DNA from: JAUVYV01 sp964394625
GTDB lineage: Bacteria; Planctomycetota; Phycisphaerae; Sedimentisphaerales; Anaerobacaceae
NCBI GenBank assembly: GCA_964394625.1
Contig: CAYMYK010000108.1
Location: 1 to 10,299, forward strand
DNA: 10,299 nucleotides
Direction of reading: 5' to 3'
Below the pieces are notes generated by a model. It searched no databases. It was given only the letters and a program-made list of their open reading frames with translations, and was not told the DNA's origin. Both the position numbers and the translations under genes were made by a program. This document shows, piece by piece, positions 1-5,932 of the stretch; position 1 is the first letter of the stretch; the number at the start of each line of letters is the position of its first letter.

Positions 1-65
1 TTCTAAAGTTACTTACCCGCGAACGAACGGGAAATTTCAACCGGGAGCACTATAATAACGGAAAT

Positions 66-98
66 GGGCTGTGTGCTGAGAGGTGCACAGCCCTTTTT
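66..98 (+). terminator. Intrinsic terminator
   Basis: An 8-bp perfect stem (GGGCTGTG at 66-73 with CACAGCCC at 86-93) can extend by three more pairs, including G-U wobbles, to leave the six-base loop TGAGAG. It is followed directly by TTTTT at 94-98. This is the classical rho-independent form read on the + strand, so it most likely ends a + strand gene lying to the left of the window. No coding tail can be recognised in bases 1-65. The same stem also lies about 90 bases beyond the stop of the minus-strand PAS gene and could weakly stop that transcript, but on that side the stem is followed only by ATTTCCG, so a minus-strand role is doubtful. Confidence 0.8.
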
Positions 99-185
99 CT
101 GTCAGCGGGCAGCCGAGCCGGCAGGGCCGGAGTGCTGGAAATTCTGATTTGCAATTTTCGATTCGGCGGTTTCGAGAGGGCTCAT

Positions 186-815
186 CTATGCGAAGCGCTT
201 TGCCATCCGGGCGAGCCGGCGGAGCTGCTCGGCGGGCAGTGCCGCACGGGAGGGGTCGGACTGCTCGTCGGTGTCGATGGCGTGGGGCGAGCCGGTCGGC
301 ATCGGGGTCGGCTGGGCGGTATTTTCGTTCTGCCGACTGATTTGTGACTTGAGCTGCTCGATTTGTTTTTTTGTTCGCTTCAGCTCGAGCCGTAGGCCGT
401 TGCCCTTCGAGAGGTCTTCTGTGAAGACGAGAATGGCTTCAGGTTTTGCGCTTTTGTCTTTGAGGACGGTCATTCTGATTTTTGTTTTGAAGGCGGTCCC
501 GTCTTTTCTGAGGTTTTCGGTTGAAGCGACGGCCAAGCCGGCGTTCTTGGTCTGCTTCAGTGCGCCTCTGATTGTGTTTTTCATCTGCTGCTTTGAATAG
601 AACGAGCTGATATGCTTTCCGATAAGCTCGGCGCTCGATTCGTAGCCGTGCATCAGGGCCCATCGGGTATTAACGAAGTGCAGTGAGCCGGCGAGGTCTG
701 TGATAATGACGGCCTGGTCGATGTGCTCGGCGAGCATGCCGAGGTGCCGGAGAATTTGCCGGGCCTCGCGCACATCAGTTATTTCGGTGGTTCGTTTATT
801 TAATTTGAAAAGCAT
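186..815 (-). CDS. PAS-domain protein with C-terminal coiled coil
   Basis: Probable soluble cytoplasmic protein of 209 residues. Residues about 24-136 read as one PAS sensor domain: the segment around AVIITDLAGSLHFVNTRW (35-52) is the usual PAS entry, and NLRKDGTAFKTKIRMTVLKD (101-120) is the usual later strand pair. Residues 136-165 are charged and heptad-like, suggesting a short coiled coil for dimerisation. The tail (166-209) is Pro/Ser rich and then Arg/Ala rich. No histidine kinase, GGDEF, EAL or DNA-binding output domain is present, so the output partner is unknown. The start at 815 is chosen because GGAG lies 8 bases upstream; the frame also stays open to a TTG at 839 without such support. 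The gene lies 30 bases downstream of the GspC-like gene on the same strand, so the two probably form an operon. Fold assignment is by eye from family knowledge; ligand and function are unknown. Confidence 0.8.
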   Translation of the reverse strand: MLFKLNKRTTEITDVREARQILRHLGMLAEHIDQAVIITDLAGSLHFVNTRWALMHGYESSAELIGKHISSFYSKQQMKNTIRGALKQTKNAGLAVASTENLRKDGTAFKTKIRMTVLKDKSAKPEAILVFTEDLSKGNGLRLELKRTKKQIEQLKSQISRQNENTAQPTPMPTGSPHAIDTDEQSDPSRAALPAEQLRRLARMAKRFA

Positions 816-845
816 CGAGCGTTCTCCGTAAAACGGCAAATGGCA

Positions 846-1265
846 TTAGTCGAGTATGCCCGGCAGCAGGATGGATTTCGCCCGGACGGCGGCGGTAATA
901 TTATTCCCGTCCTTTGTGAGCTCAACTCTGTCGGGGTGGATTTCGGCAACGTGGTAGCCGGCGACGGTGTCGCCTTCATGGACGACCTGGCCGAGAACAA
1001 CTGCGGAGGGATTTTGGCCATCGTGCGAGATTGCGGTGACCATAGCCCTGTCGGCGGTGAGCAGCTTGTAGAGCCGGGCGGTCCTTTCCGGGGCGCAGCG
1101 GGCAAGGACAAAGACGCCGACGCCAGCAAAGACCAGCAGAAACAGGAAGAGCGAGGTGCCTTTCCTTGATTTTGATGTACCCCACCCGGCGGGAGTACCG
1201 CCGGTCGCCAGGCGGACTTTGACCTTCGCAAGCTCGGTATCGGAAATTGAGTATCGCAGATTCAT
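846..1265 (-). CDS. Single-pass membrane protein with GspC/PulC-like periplasmic domain
   Basis: Predicted 139-residue inner-membrane protein. Residues 1-37 are cytoplasmic and basic near the end (SKSRKG), 38-55 form one transmembrane helix (LFLFLLVFAGVGVFVLA), and the rest would face the periplasm. Residues about 73-128 (AMVTAIS, then GQVVHEGDTVAGYHVAEIH at 92-110, then a KDG turn) resemble the homology region of type II secretion protein GspC/PulC, which links the inner-membrane platform to the secretin. It is shorter than classical GspC and has no PDZ domain, so it may be a reduced family member or a lookalike; no other secretion gene lies in the window. The start at 1265 is preferred over an in-frame ATG at 1307 because the promoter predicts transcription starting near 1318, which would leave the upstream ATG almost no leader. 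Purine-rich GGGGGG precedes the chosen start, a weak ribosome site. The first gene of a two-gene operon with the PAS protein. Confidence 0.72.
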   Translation of the reverse strand: MNLRYSISDTELAKVKVRLATGGTPAGWGTSKSRKGTSLFLFLLVFAGVGVFVLARCAPERTARLYKLLTADRAMVTAISHDGQNPSAVVLGQVVHEGDTVAGYHVAEIHPDRVELTKDGNNITAAVRAKSILLPGILD

Positions 1266-1324
1266 ACGCCCCCCAAAAATTCGCAGCAGTATTACAAAAA
1301 CCCCCATTTGCTATTGTTAGGACT

Positions 1325-1353
1325 ATTGTACCGAAACGGGATGCGAGAATCAA
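1325..1353 (-). promoter_or_regulatory. Sigma70-type promoter of the GspC-like/PAS operon
   Basis: Read on the minus strand: TTGATT (-35, bases 1353-1348), a 17-base spacer, then TACAAT (-10, bases 1330-1325). Each box differs from consensus by one or two bases and the spacing is ideal. Transcription would begin near 1318, giving a leader of about 50 bases to the ATG at 1265. No operator-like repeat overlaps it. Confidence 0.7.
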
Positions 1354-1690
1354 GCAAGTACTTATGAAAAAAGAAGTTACAGAGAAAAATCCTCGTTTTT
1401 GAGATGCGGGATTTGATTTTATAAGACCCCGCCGGAAAAATTTTTTGACTCATCGCAGGGAATAAACGCCGGGTTGGAAAGAATTGCGCGAGGGCAAGCG
1501 TTCGGGTACACTTTCAAATTTTATTGAAAAGGGTGCCGGCAAGATATGGCATAGGCGAGATGCAGTGAAAGGCGGCAGGTCGCGGTGGGCGGCAGTTATG
1601 CTGCGTGGGGCAATATGGTTTCGCATAAGGTGTAAGTGGTATTATTCGCAAAGGTTAGAAGGTTGAAAAATTTTTCTCAAAATATGTAAA
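1354..1690. other. Intergenic stretch without a supportable gene
   Basis: About 340 bases between two divergent promoters. I see no convincing gene, tRNA or known RNA element. A 60-codon frame (1484-1666, + strand) starts with TTG, has no ribosome site, and its product has no recognisable domain. A weak GCGGG/CCCGC stem (1406-1410 with 1428-1432) is followed only at a distance by a T run, so I do not call it a terminator. The right end (about 1665-1696) is rich in A and T and may act as an upstream promoter element for the promoter at 1697. Confidence 0.5.
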
Positions 1691-1696
1691 AAATAC

Positions 1697-1725
1697 TTGA
1701 CACTATGTCCGATGTACTTTACAGT
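1697..1725 (+). promoter_or_regulatory. Sigma70-type promoter of the membrane-protein/XRE module
   Basis: A perfect TTGACA (-35, 1697-1702), a 17-base spacer, then TACAGT (-10, 1720-1725), with an A/T-rich run just upstream. Transcription would begin near 1732, leaving a leader of about 158 bases before the first gene at 1891. This leader holds no obvious open frame or strong hairpin. Both promoter boxes are overlapped by small dyads that could be operator sites. Confidence 0.75.
1699..1723. promoter_or_regulatory. Two tandem 11-bp dyads over the promoter, candidate XRE operators
   Basis: GACA-CTA-TGTC (1699-1709) and TGTA-CTT-TACA (1713-1723) are each perfect 4-3-4 inverted repeats, with centres 14 bases apart. 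The first overlaps the -35 box and the second the -10 box, which is where a repressor would act. A third, weaker GTA-AAAAA-TAC dyad lies at 1686-1696. The natural candidate ligand is the small XRE/Cro regulator encoded third in this operon, since such regulators commonly bind short dyads over their own promoter. The dyads are seen directly; binding is inference. Confidence 0.45.
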
Positions 1726-1890
1726 GAGTATGGTTTATTTGACATTTTGAAACACAGGGAGCGGCTGAGCGTGGAAACAGAATGAGAACAGGCCCGGGAG
1801 CAGGCAGGGAGTGCTGTCAGGATAATGGCGGATATGGGAGCAGGGATGCCGTGAGTTGTGGAATAACAGTCGCAAATTGGGAGAAGTGAA

Positions 1891-2322
1891 ATGAACAGAG
1901 TTCAGAAGATGGCGTGGTGGATAGCGATATGGATTAGTATTAGTGTCGTGGCCGGGTGCACAGCGTTTGGAGTCCTGTATTTTACGGTCGGCCTGCCGAA
2001 GGCATTCGCGGGTTTTGGGTTCCTGGGTATAGCCGGGTTCGGTGGTCTCGGTCCTTCGGTTTTTGGAAAAGACAAAGGCAAAGTCCAGTGCGATGAGCGC
2101 GACAAGGCAATCAACAGAAGAGCGGCAGTGGCCGGTTTCGGGGCGGCTTTTCTGATAACCGGCCTTGCGTGTATGGCACCATTCTTTCTGCTGGGATCCA
2201 AGGCGACAATATCGATTGTATGGCTGCCTAACATATTCATGGCGGCGGGGCTGACATCGTTCTTTGTTCACTCGGTAGCAATCCTCGTACAGTACGGCTG
2301 GGGGGACAAGAGCAATGAATAG
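1891..2322 (+). CDS. Four-helix membrane protein, first of a duplicated pair
   Basis: A 143-residue integral membrane protein with about four hydrophobic segments (roughly 9-31, 36-57, 80-102, 108-135). Between helices two and three lies a polar conserved stretch, KDKGKVQCDERDKAINRRA (60-78), whose CDERD core is repeated in the next gene. This layout resembles small uncharacterised membrane proteins (DUF2178-like) that are often found beside COG1476-type XRE regulators; the family name is from memory and needs a profile search. GGGAG at 1879-1883 lies 7 bases before the ATG, giving a good start. Its last eight bases overlap the start of the next gene (ATGAATAG contains both the new ATG and the TAG stop), so translation is probably coupled. 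No catalytic motif is evident; the acidic/basic loop could bind a partner. Function unknown. Confidence 0.85.
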   Translation: MNRVQKMAWWIAIWISISVVAGCTAFGVLYFTVGLPKAFAGFGFLGIAGFGGLGPSVFGKDKGKVQCDERDKAINRRAAVAGFGAAFLITGLACMAPFFLLGSKATISIVWLPNIFMAAGLTSFFVHSVAILVQYGWGDKSNE

Positions 2323-2752
2323 AATACAGAAGATATCTTTGACGCTGGTCATCACGATATCGCTCGGCCTGTTTGCTGGAATTGCAGTAATCGTGATGCG
2401 ATGTTTTGATGCGGGCGTTCCCAAAATCGCCTTCGTTCTTCCAGTTCTTATTGCGGGCAGCGGGGGGATCATCTCGTTGTTTTTCAAGAAGGATAAAGGC
2501 CCCGTTACATGCGACGAACGAGATAAATTGATTGAGAAGAATGCCCAATTAGCCGGCTTTGGCGCAGTTTATCTTCTTGTAATCGGCGTTTCCTTCGTTC
2601 CTATTGGTATAGCTCCAGAGGCAAAAATACCAACGACATGGTTTCCCGGGCTGCTTATATCAGCCGTGTTCTGCCAAGCTTATGCACAATCTATAGCGAT
2701 TCTGATTCAATACGGTTTACGTCAGAAAGGGGGCGGTGATGGGGGCAAGTGA
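2315..2752 (+). CDS. Four-helix membrane protein, second of a duplicated pair
   Basis: A 145-residue paralogue of the preceding gene. Both proteins start MNR-QK and share the loop KDKG-V-CDERDK (here 59-71), then an AGFGA segment at the start of helix three, and end in a helix finishing IL-QYG. Hydrophobic segments lie at roughly 8-28, 37-57, 80-102 and 108-134, with a short Lys/Gly-rich tail. Identity outside the loop is modest, so the duplication is old rather than recent. The start overlaps the stop of the first copy by eight bases, and the end overlaps the XRE gene by 14 bases, indicating strict co-expression. The two copies may form a heteromer. No enzymatic motif is visible; a role as a sensor or modulator of the XRE regulator is only inferred from gene order. 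Confidence 0.85.
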   Translation: MNRIQKISLTLVITISLGLFAGIAVIVMRCFDAGVPKIAFVLPVLIAGSGGIISLFFKKDKGPVTCDERDKLIEKNAQLAGFGAVYLLVIGVSFVPIGIAPEAKIPTTWFPGLLISAVFCQAYAQSIAILIQYGLRQKGGGDGGK

Positions 2753-2957
2753 GGTGACGAACAAGATACGTCGGCTGCGGTTTGAGCATAATGAGATGAC
2801 GCAACAGGAGTTGGCGGATAAGGCGGGGGTGGCTCGGCAGACGATAATAGCGACCGAAAAGGACAGGTACTGCCCGTCGCTTTCATTAGCGTTTCGGATA
2901 GCGCGGGCCTTTGGAGTTGGCATCGAAGAGGTATTCGAGTACAATAGCAGTGAGTAA
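2739..2957 (+). CDS. Small XRE/Cro-type DNA-binding regulator
   Basis: A 72-residue protein consisting almost only of one helix-turn-helix domain. Residues 21-40 (TQQELADKAGVARQTIIATE) form the two helices of the motif, and the following Y-PSL-LAFRIARAFG pattern (44-59) is typical of the short XRE regulators grouped as COG1476. It should bind a short dyad as a dimer; two such dyads overlap the promoter of this operon at 1699-1723. The ATG at 2739 follows AAGGGGG with a 5-base gap. A GTG at 2736 is directly upstream and a GTG at 2754 would give the compact N-terminus (TNKIRRLR) more usual in the family, so the start is uncertain by a few codons. It overlaps the second membrane-protein gene by 14 bases. 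Likely role: autoregulator of the module, possibly modulated by the membrane proteins (inference). Confidence 0.88.
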   Translation: MGASEVTNKIRRLRFEHNEMTQQELADKAGVARQTIIATEKDRYCPSLSLAFRIARAFGVGIEEVFEYNSSE

Positions 2958-3005
2958 AGACCGACGGATATGATATTGGATTCAATAGTTTAGGAGAGCA
3001 AAAGA

Positions 3006-4259
3006 ATGGCAGGTAATTATTCACGAAGGAGTTTTTTGAAGAAGGTCTCGGCGGCGGGGAGTGCAGCGATGGCGATGTCGGCGGCGAGCTATTCACGGGT
3101 CATAGGCGCCAACGAACGCATCTCCATCGGTCAAATCGGCTGCGGCAGTCGCGGCATCGGCGTCCATATGCCTAACGTACACAAGCACTCGGAAAGCGAA
3201 AATGTCGAGTTCACGGCTGTGTGCGACCCGTGGCGGGTGGCGCGAGAGCAAGCGGCGGCGCAGGCGAAGGAGTGGTATGGGCGGGAGCCGAGGCAGTTTT
3301 CTTCGTATCGAGATTTACTGGCGATGGAGGACGTGGATGCGGTGATGATTGCATCGTGCGACCATCAGCACACGACGCATCTGCAGGCGGCGGCTGAGGC
3401 GGGCAAAGATGCCTATTGCGAAAAGCCCTTGGCCAGGCGAATGGATAAGCTCAGGGCTGCCTGCGATGCGGTCAAAAAGGCGGACATCATCGTTCAAATC
3501 GGTACGCAGCGCAGGAGTCAGCCGGAGTGTGTGGGCTGCCGGGATTTGTACCGAACGGGTATCTTCGGGCATATCAGCAGAGTTGAGCAGAGCCGAAATA
3601 TGGATAAGCCATATTGGTACCAGCCCGTCAAGGACGTCAAGAAGGAGGACATAGACTGGGACGAATTTCTTATGGATGCCCCGAAGGTGCCGTTCGACCC
3701 GACGCTGTATTCGCGCTGGTTCGGGTACCGGGAGTTTTGTGACGGGCCTGTGCCGCAGTTGGGCGCTCACTTCATCGACCTCGTGCACTTTATCACCGGC
3801 GCTACGATTCCGACGAGCTGTGTGTGTTCAGGCGGGACGTTTACGTGGAAGGATAAGTTCAAATTTACCACGCCGGACGAGGTCCAGGCGCTGTGGGTAT
3901 ATCCCGAGGACTTTATGGTGAGCTACACGACGAACTGCGGCAACTGGTTAGGCGGCAGAACGATGATGTTCGCCGACGAGGGACTGCTGGATATGAGCAA
4001 CCAGAGCGAGCCGGTGTATTCAGGCGAGGGAGGGAGCAGGCGTCGCGGCGGGATACGCGGCAAAAACACGGTCAAGCCCGTAGCTGTCCCGGACCATTGG
4101 CTGAACTGGCTTCAGTGCCTTCGCAGCCGCAAGCAGCCGGTGGCGCCAATCGAGGCCGGCTATCAGCACGCGGTAGCGTGCATTATGTCCGTGCGGTCTA
4201 TGGATGAAGGCCGGCGGATGACATACGACGCCGAGCGGCGCCAGGTTCGTGCGGGCTGA
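3006..4259 (+). CDS. Tat-exported Gfo/Idh/MocA-family oxidoreductase
   Basis: A 417-residue protein of the glucose-fructose oxidoreductase / inositol dehydrogenase / MocA family, NAD(P)-dependent enzymes acting on sugars and related polyols. Residues 6-12 (SRRSFLK) followed by an Ala-rich hydrophobic stretch to about 34 form a twin-arginine signal, so the folded enzyme, probably with bound cofactor, would be exported. The Rossmann fold begins at 38-52 with the glycine motif GQIGCGSRG; the acidic residue of CDP (73-75) closes the cofactor-binding strand. EKPLA (139-143) carries the family lysine. QLGAHFIDLVHF (251-262) holds the conserved His and Asp of the catalytic region. Length fits the secreted planctomycete members. 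AGGAG at 2992-2996 sits 9 bases before the ATG. The 48-base gap after the XRE gene lacks a clear promoter or terminator, so read-through is possible. Substrate cannot be told from sequence; these exported paralogues are numerous in Planctomycetota and mostly uncharacterised. Confidence 0.93.
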   Translation: MAGNYSRRSFLKKVSAAGSAAMAMSAASYSRVIGANERISIGQIGCGSRGIGVHMPNVHKHSESENVEFTAVCDPWRVAREQAAAQAKEWYGREPRQFSSYRDLLAMEDVDAVMIASCDHQHTTHLQAAAEAGKDAYCEKPLARRMDKLRAACDAVKKADIIVQIGTQRRSQPECVGCRDLYRTGIFGHISRVEQSRNMDKPYWYQPVKDVKKEDIDWDEFLMDAPKVPFDPTLYSRWFGYREFCDGPVPQLGAHFIDLVHFITGATIPTSCVCSGGTFTWKDKFKFTTPDEVQALWVYPEDFMVSYTTNCGNWLGGRTMMFADEGLLDMSNQSEPVYSGEGGSRRRGGIRGKNTVKPVAVPDHWLNWLQCLRSRKQPVAPIEAGYQHAVACIMSVRSMDEGRRMTYDAERRQVRAG

Positions 4260-4272
4260 AAAAACGCGTTGG

Positions 4273-5502
4273 CTACGGTTCGCTCCATCGTTTTACGACG
4301 AAGTAGATTCCGGTCTCGTCGGCGGACACCTTTTTGAGGGCTTCATCGTAGTGGATGGTGCCGCCTGATTTGAAATCGACGTTATTCGCGACAAGCGAGC
4401 CGTAGATATCTCCCTTGGCATTTATCTGGATATCAACGTCGGGGGCGTACACGACTCCGGACCAGCTGCTTTTGGCCTTCAGGTCGAAGGTCTGCTCTGA
4501 CGTACCCGTGGCATAAATCTGGAGGTGCTTTGGCTTGCTGGGCTCTCCCTCATAACCGATGCTGCTGCCGTTGTTTGTGAGGATGTTGCCGTCTATGTAA
4601 AGGATAAGTGAGGCGTCGGACTTTACGAGGATTTCGCTGCTGTTGCCAAGCTGGATGTCGCCGGTGACGTGAAGGACAACGGTTCCCCCGTCAACCACTA
4701 CTCGTCCATCGACTCCCCCTGAAACGGTAATATCGGAATACTGTCCACTGTCGGCAGGGACGAGTGTCAGGGTGGCGCCGTTGGTGAGTATGCCCGTGCC
4801 CGCATCCGGCAGGGGCGGAGCTGTTATTTGCGGAAATTCCGGTTCAACCGGCAGGGCATACTTTATACCGGTTATGGTGCCGCCGGCGCCTATGCCGTCG
4901 TTGGGGTCTCCGCCGACGCCGACGAAGACATCGCCGTCGATTACGGTTCCGGGCCCTATCGGGATTCTGCCGCTTTCGGTACTGATAGTTCCAATCGTGA
5001 CGTCTATGTCGGTATCGGTTATGTCATCGGAGTTGTAGCCGGTTACAGTGGTGCCGGGCATCAATACGATTCGGTCTTTCGAGAGAACCGCGTGGTCAAA
5101 GACGCTTTTTAGACCGAGCGTTGCCCTGACGGTTTTGCACCACTGACCGGAGCCGCCGATGGACGTGATTATGTAGTCTCCGCCGGCGTCCTTTATGACC
5201 TTATAGGTGAAAACTGCGTCGCAGTTAGGCAGCAGCTCCCCTACCGACATCGGCAGGAGATTGTCGTTCCAGGGCTTTTGAAGCGTTTTCTGGTTCATCA
5301 TATAGAGCGCTTTTTCGAGTCCGGCGTCGGCGGCGATACGGCTGGCGATTTCGGACGACGTTCGAGCGGCCCAGGAGCGGACGTGGAAGTCCAGAGCCAA
5401 CAGTCCCGTACCGAGGACAAGAAGTATGACGACGGCTATCATCATCAGGGGCAGGACGACGGCTTTCCTGTGCAGGCGGGCAACTTTTCCATTGTGTTTC
5501 AT
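4273..5502 (-). CDS. PilX-like / DUF7305-type pilus-associated surface protein
   Basis: A 409-residue protein with a short basic N-terminus (to about 13), one hydrophobic helix at about 14-37 (VVLPLMMIAVVILLVLGTGLLAL), then a long exported part. The N-terminal helix followed by an Ala/Ser-rich amphipathic region (SWAARTSSEIASRIAADAG) resembles minor pilin PilX-type proteins of type IV pilus or type II secretion systems. The middle is Gly/Thr/Val rich and repetitive, consistent with stacked beta strands. The C-terminal part (about 325-395, with LQIYATGT, SWSGVVYAPDVDIQI and GDIYGSLVANNVDF) matches my memory of the DUF7305 beta-solenoid domain. No consensus ribosome site precedes the ATG; GGGTCGC is the only G-rich stretch. 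The gene converges on the oxidoreductase with just 13 bases between the two stops and no visible terminator. No pilus assembly gene lies nearby, so it is an isolated member. Function inferred only. Confidence 0.8.
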   Translation of the reverse strand: MKHNGKVARLHRKAVVLPLMMIAVVILLVLGTGLLALDFHVRSWAARTSSEIASRIAADAGLEKALYMMNQKTLQKPWNDNLLPMSVGELLPNCDAVFTYKVIKDAGGDYIITSIGGSGQWCKTVRATLGLKSVFDHAVLSKDRIVLMPGTTVTGYNSDDITDTDIDVTIGTISTESGRIPIGPGTVIDGDVFVGVGGDPNDGIGAGGTITGIKYALPVEPEFPQITAPPLPDAGTGILTNGATLTLVPADSGQYSDITVSGGVDGRVVVDGGTVVLHVTGDIQLGNSSEILVKSDASLILYIDGNILTNNGSSIGYEGEPSKPKHLQIYATGTSEQTFDLKAKSSWSGVVYAPDVDIQINAKGDIYGSLVANNVDFKSGGTIHYDEALKKVSADETGIYFVVKRWSEP

Positions 5503-5512
5503 TTTAGCGACC

Positions 5513-5575
5513 CAAAAAACTCGGTTTCTTTTTTGCGGCTCAGAACAATCAAGTCACGCCCGAAGCGGCAGGGCG
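5513..5575 (-). promoter_or_regulatory. Two small hairpins in the leader of the PilX-like gene
   Basis: Two perfect stems, each with a 9-base loop: CGCCC (5557-5561) with GGGCG (5571-5575), and a 7-bp A/T stem (5513-5519 with 5529-5535). The second ends 10 bases before the ATG at 5502, so it brackets the only G-rich stretch that could serve as a ribosome site. They do not match any riboswitch I can recognise; a c-di-GMP riboswitch was considered and its conserved core is missing. A role in translation control is inference. Confidence 0.35.
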
Positions 5576-5588
5576 AACCACAGAGGCA

Positions 5589-5616
5589 TTATCGACATAG
5601 GAAGACGGCAACTTTC
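5589..5616 (-). promoter_or_regulatory. Sigma28-like promoter candidate for the PilX-like gene
   Basis: On the minus strand GAAA (5616-5613) is followed after 16 bases by GTCGATAA (5596-5589). The FliA/sigma28 consensus is TAAA, 15 bases, GCCGATAA. Both boxes differ by one base and the spacing by one, so this is suggestive only. No good sigma70 -35 box pairs with this -10. Transcription would start near 5580, giving a leader of about 80 bases containing two hairpins. Confidence 0.3.
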
Positions 5617-5661
5617 GGAGCAATTGTGCGGTCCTGAACCATATAAGAAGCCGCCATTTGC

Positions 5662-5703
5662 ATTATGCGCCCGAAAGCCGACCTCCTACTTAAATTATGC
5701 GCC
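5662..5703. repeat. 10-bp direct repeat ATTATGCGCC
   Basis: ATTATGCGCC occurs at 5662-5671 and again at 5694-5703, a 32-base period (about three helical turns), in the region between the divergent PilX-like and sigma-factor genes. The spacing places both copies on the same face of the DNA, as for a pair of activator or repressor sites. No protein can be named. Confidence 0.4.
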
Positions 5704-5719
5704 GGTTTTTGCTATCTGC

Positions 5720-5782
5720 AAATCCGGGCCGGGTCGAGATATTAGATATTGGCCGATACCTCCGGCTAACCGGCCCGGATTT
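5720..5782. repeat. Long perfect hairpin, 13-bp stem
   Basis: AAATCCGGGCCGG (5720-5732) pairs perfectly with CCGGCCCGGATTT (5770-5782). The 37-base loop holds a second small stem (GCCG/CGGC) and a tandem AGATATT repeat (5737-5750). It lies between divergent genes and upstream of the sigma-factor promoter at 5856. Only TTTT (5780-5783) follows on the + strand, so termination of an unrecognised short transcript is possible but weak; an RNA structure or a protein-binding cruciform are alternatives. Confidence 0.5.
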
Positions 5783-5855
5783 TGCCCTATAACATACCCA
5801 GACAACAATGCCCAAAAGACCCGTCAAGGGCTGATGGGCGGGAAAATCAACGAGA

Positions 5856-5883
5856 TTGACAAAAAAAGTGGTAAAATTATAAG
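5856..5883 (+). promoter_or_regulatory. Sigma70-type promoter of the sigma-factor gene
   Basis: A perfect TTGACA (-35, 5856-5861), a 16-base A-rich spacer and TATAAG (-10, 5878-5883). Transcription would start near 5890, about 43 bases before the ATG at 5933. This is the main reason for not extending the sigma-factor gene upstream although the frame stays open. Confidence 0.7.
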
Positions 5884-5932
5884 AAAGTGCGTCACGTTTT
5901 TGGGTTTCGCTACACAGATTATATGGCATTGG

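Noticed and set aside
1406..1446. Possible terminator (GCGGG/CCCGC stem followed by T run)
   Set aside because: The stem is only five pairs with a 17-base loop, and the T run starts about eight bases after the stem; no gene on the + strand ends here.
1484..1666. 60-codon + strand frame in the intergenic stretch
   Set aside because: It begins with TTG, has no ribosome site or promoter nearby, and the product is Arg/Trp/Gly-rich without any recognisable domain.
1825..1851. Short possible leader peptide (MADMGAGMP) before the first membrane-protein gene
   Set aside because: Nine codons, no convincing ribosome site and no attenuator-type hairpin after it.
1735..2487. 250-codon minus-strand frame
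   Set aside because: It lies opposite the first membrane-protein gene and part of the second, both well supported by ribosome site, shared motifs and overlaps; its product is a low-complexity antisense translation.
3315..3788. 157-codon minus-strand frame inside the oxidoreductase
   Set aside because: It is fully covered by a clearly conserved gene on the other strand and reads as an antisense product of GC-rich codons.
5503..5640. Possible c-di-GMP (GEMM) riboswitch in the PilX-like leader
   Set aside because: The conserved core and tetraloop-receptor sequences are absent on both strands; only simple hairpins are seen.
5426..5932. Upstream extension of the sigma-factor gene
   Set aside because: The open frame runs back over the PilX-like start and leader, but the added residues resemble no sigma domain and the promoter at 5856-5883 lies inside it.
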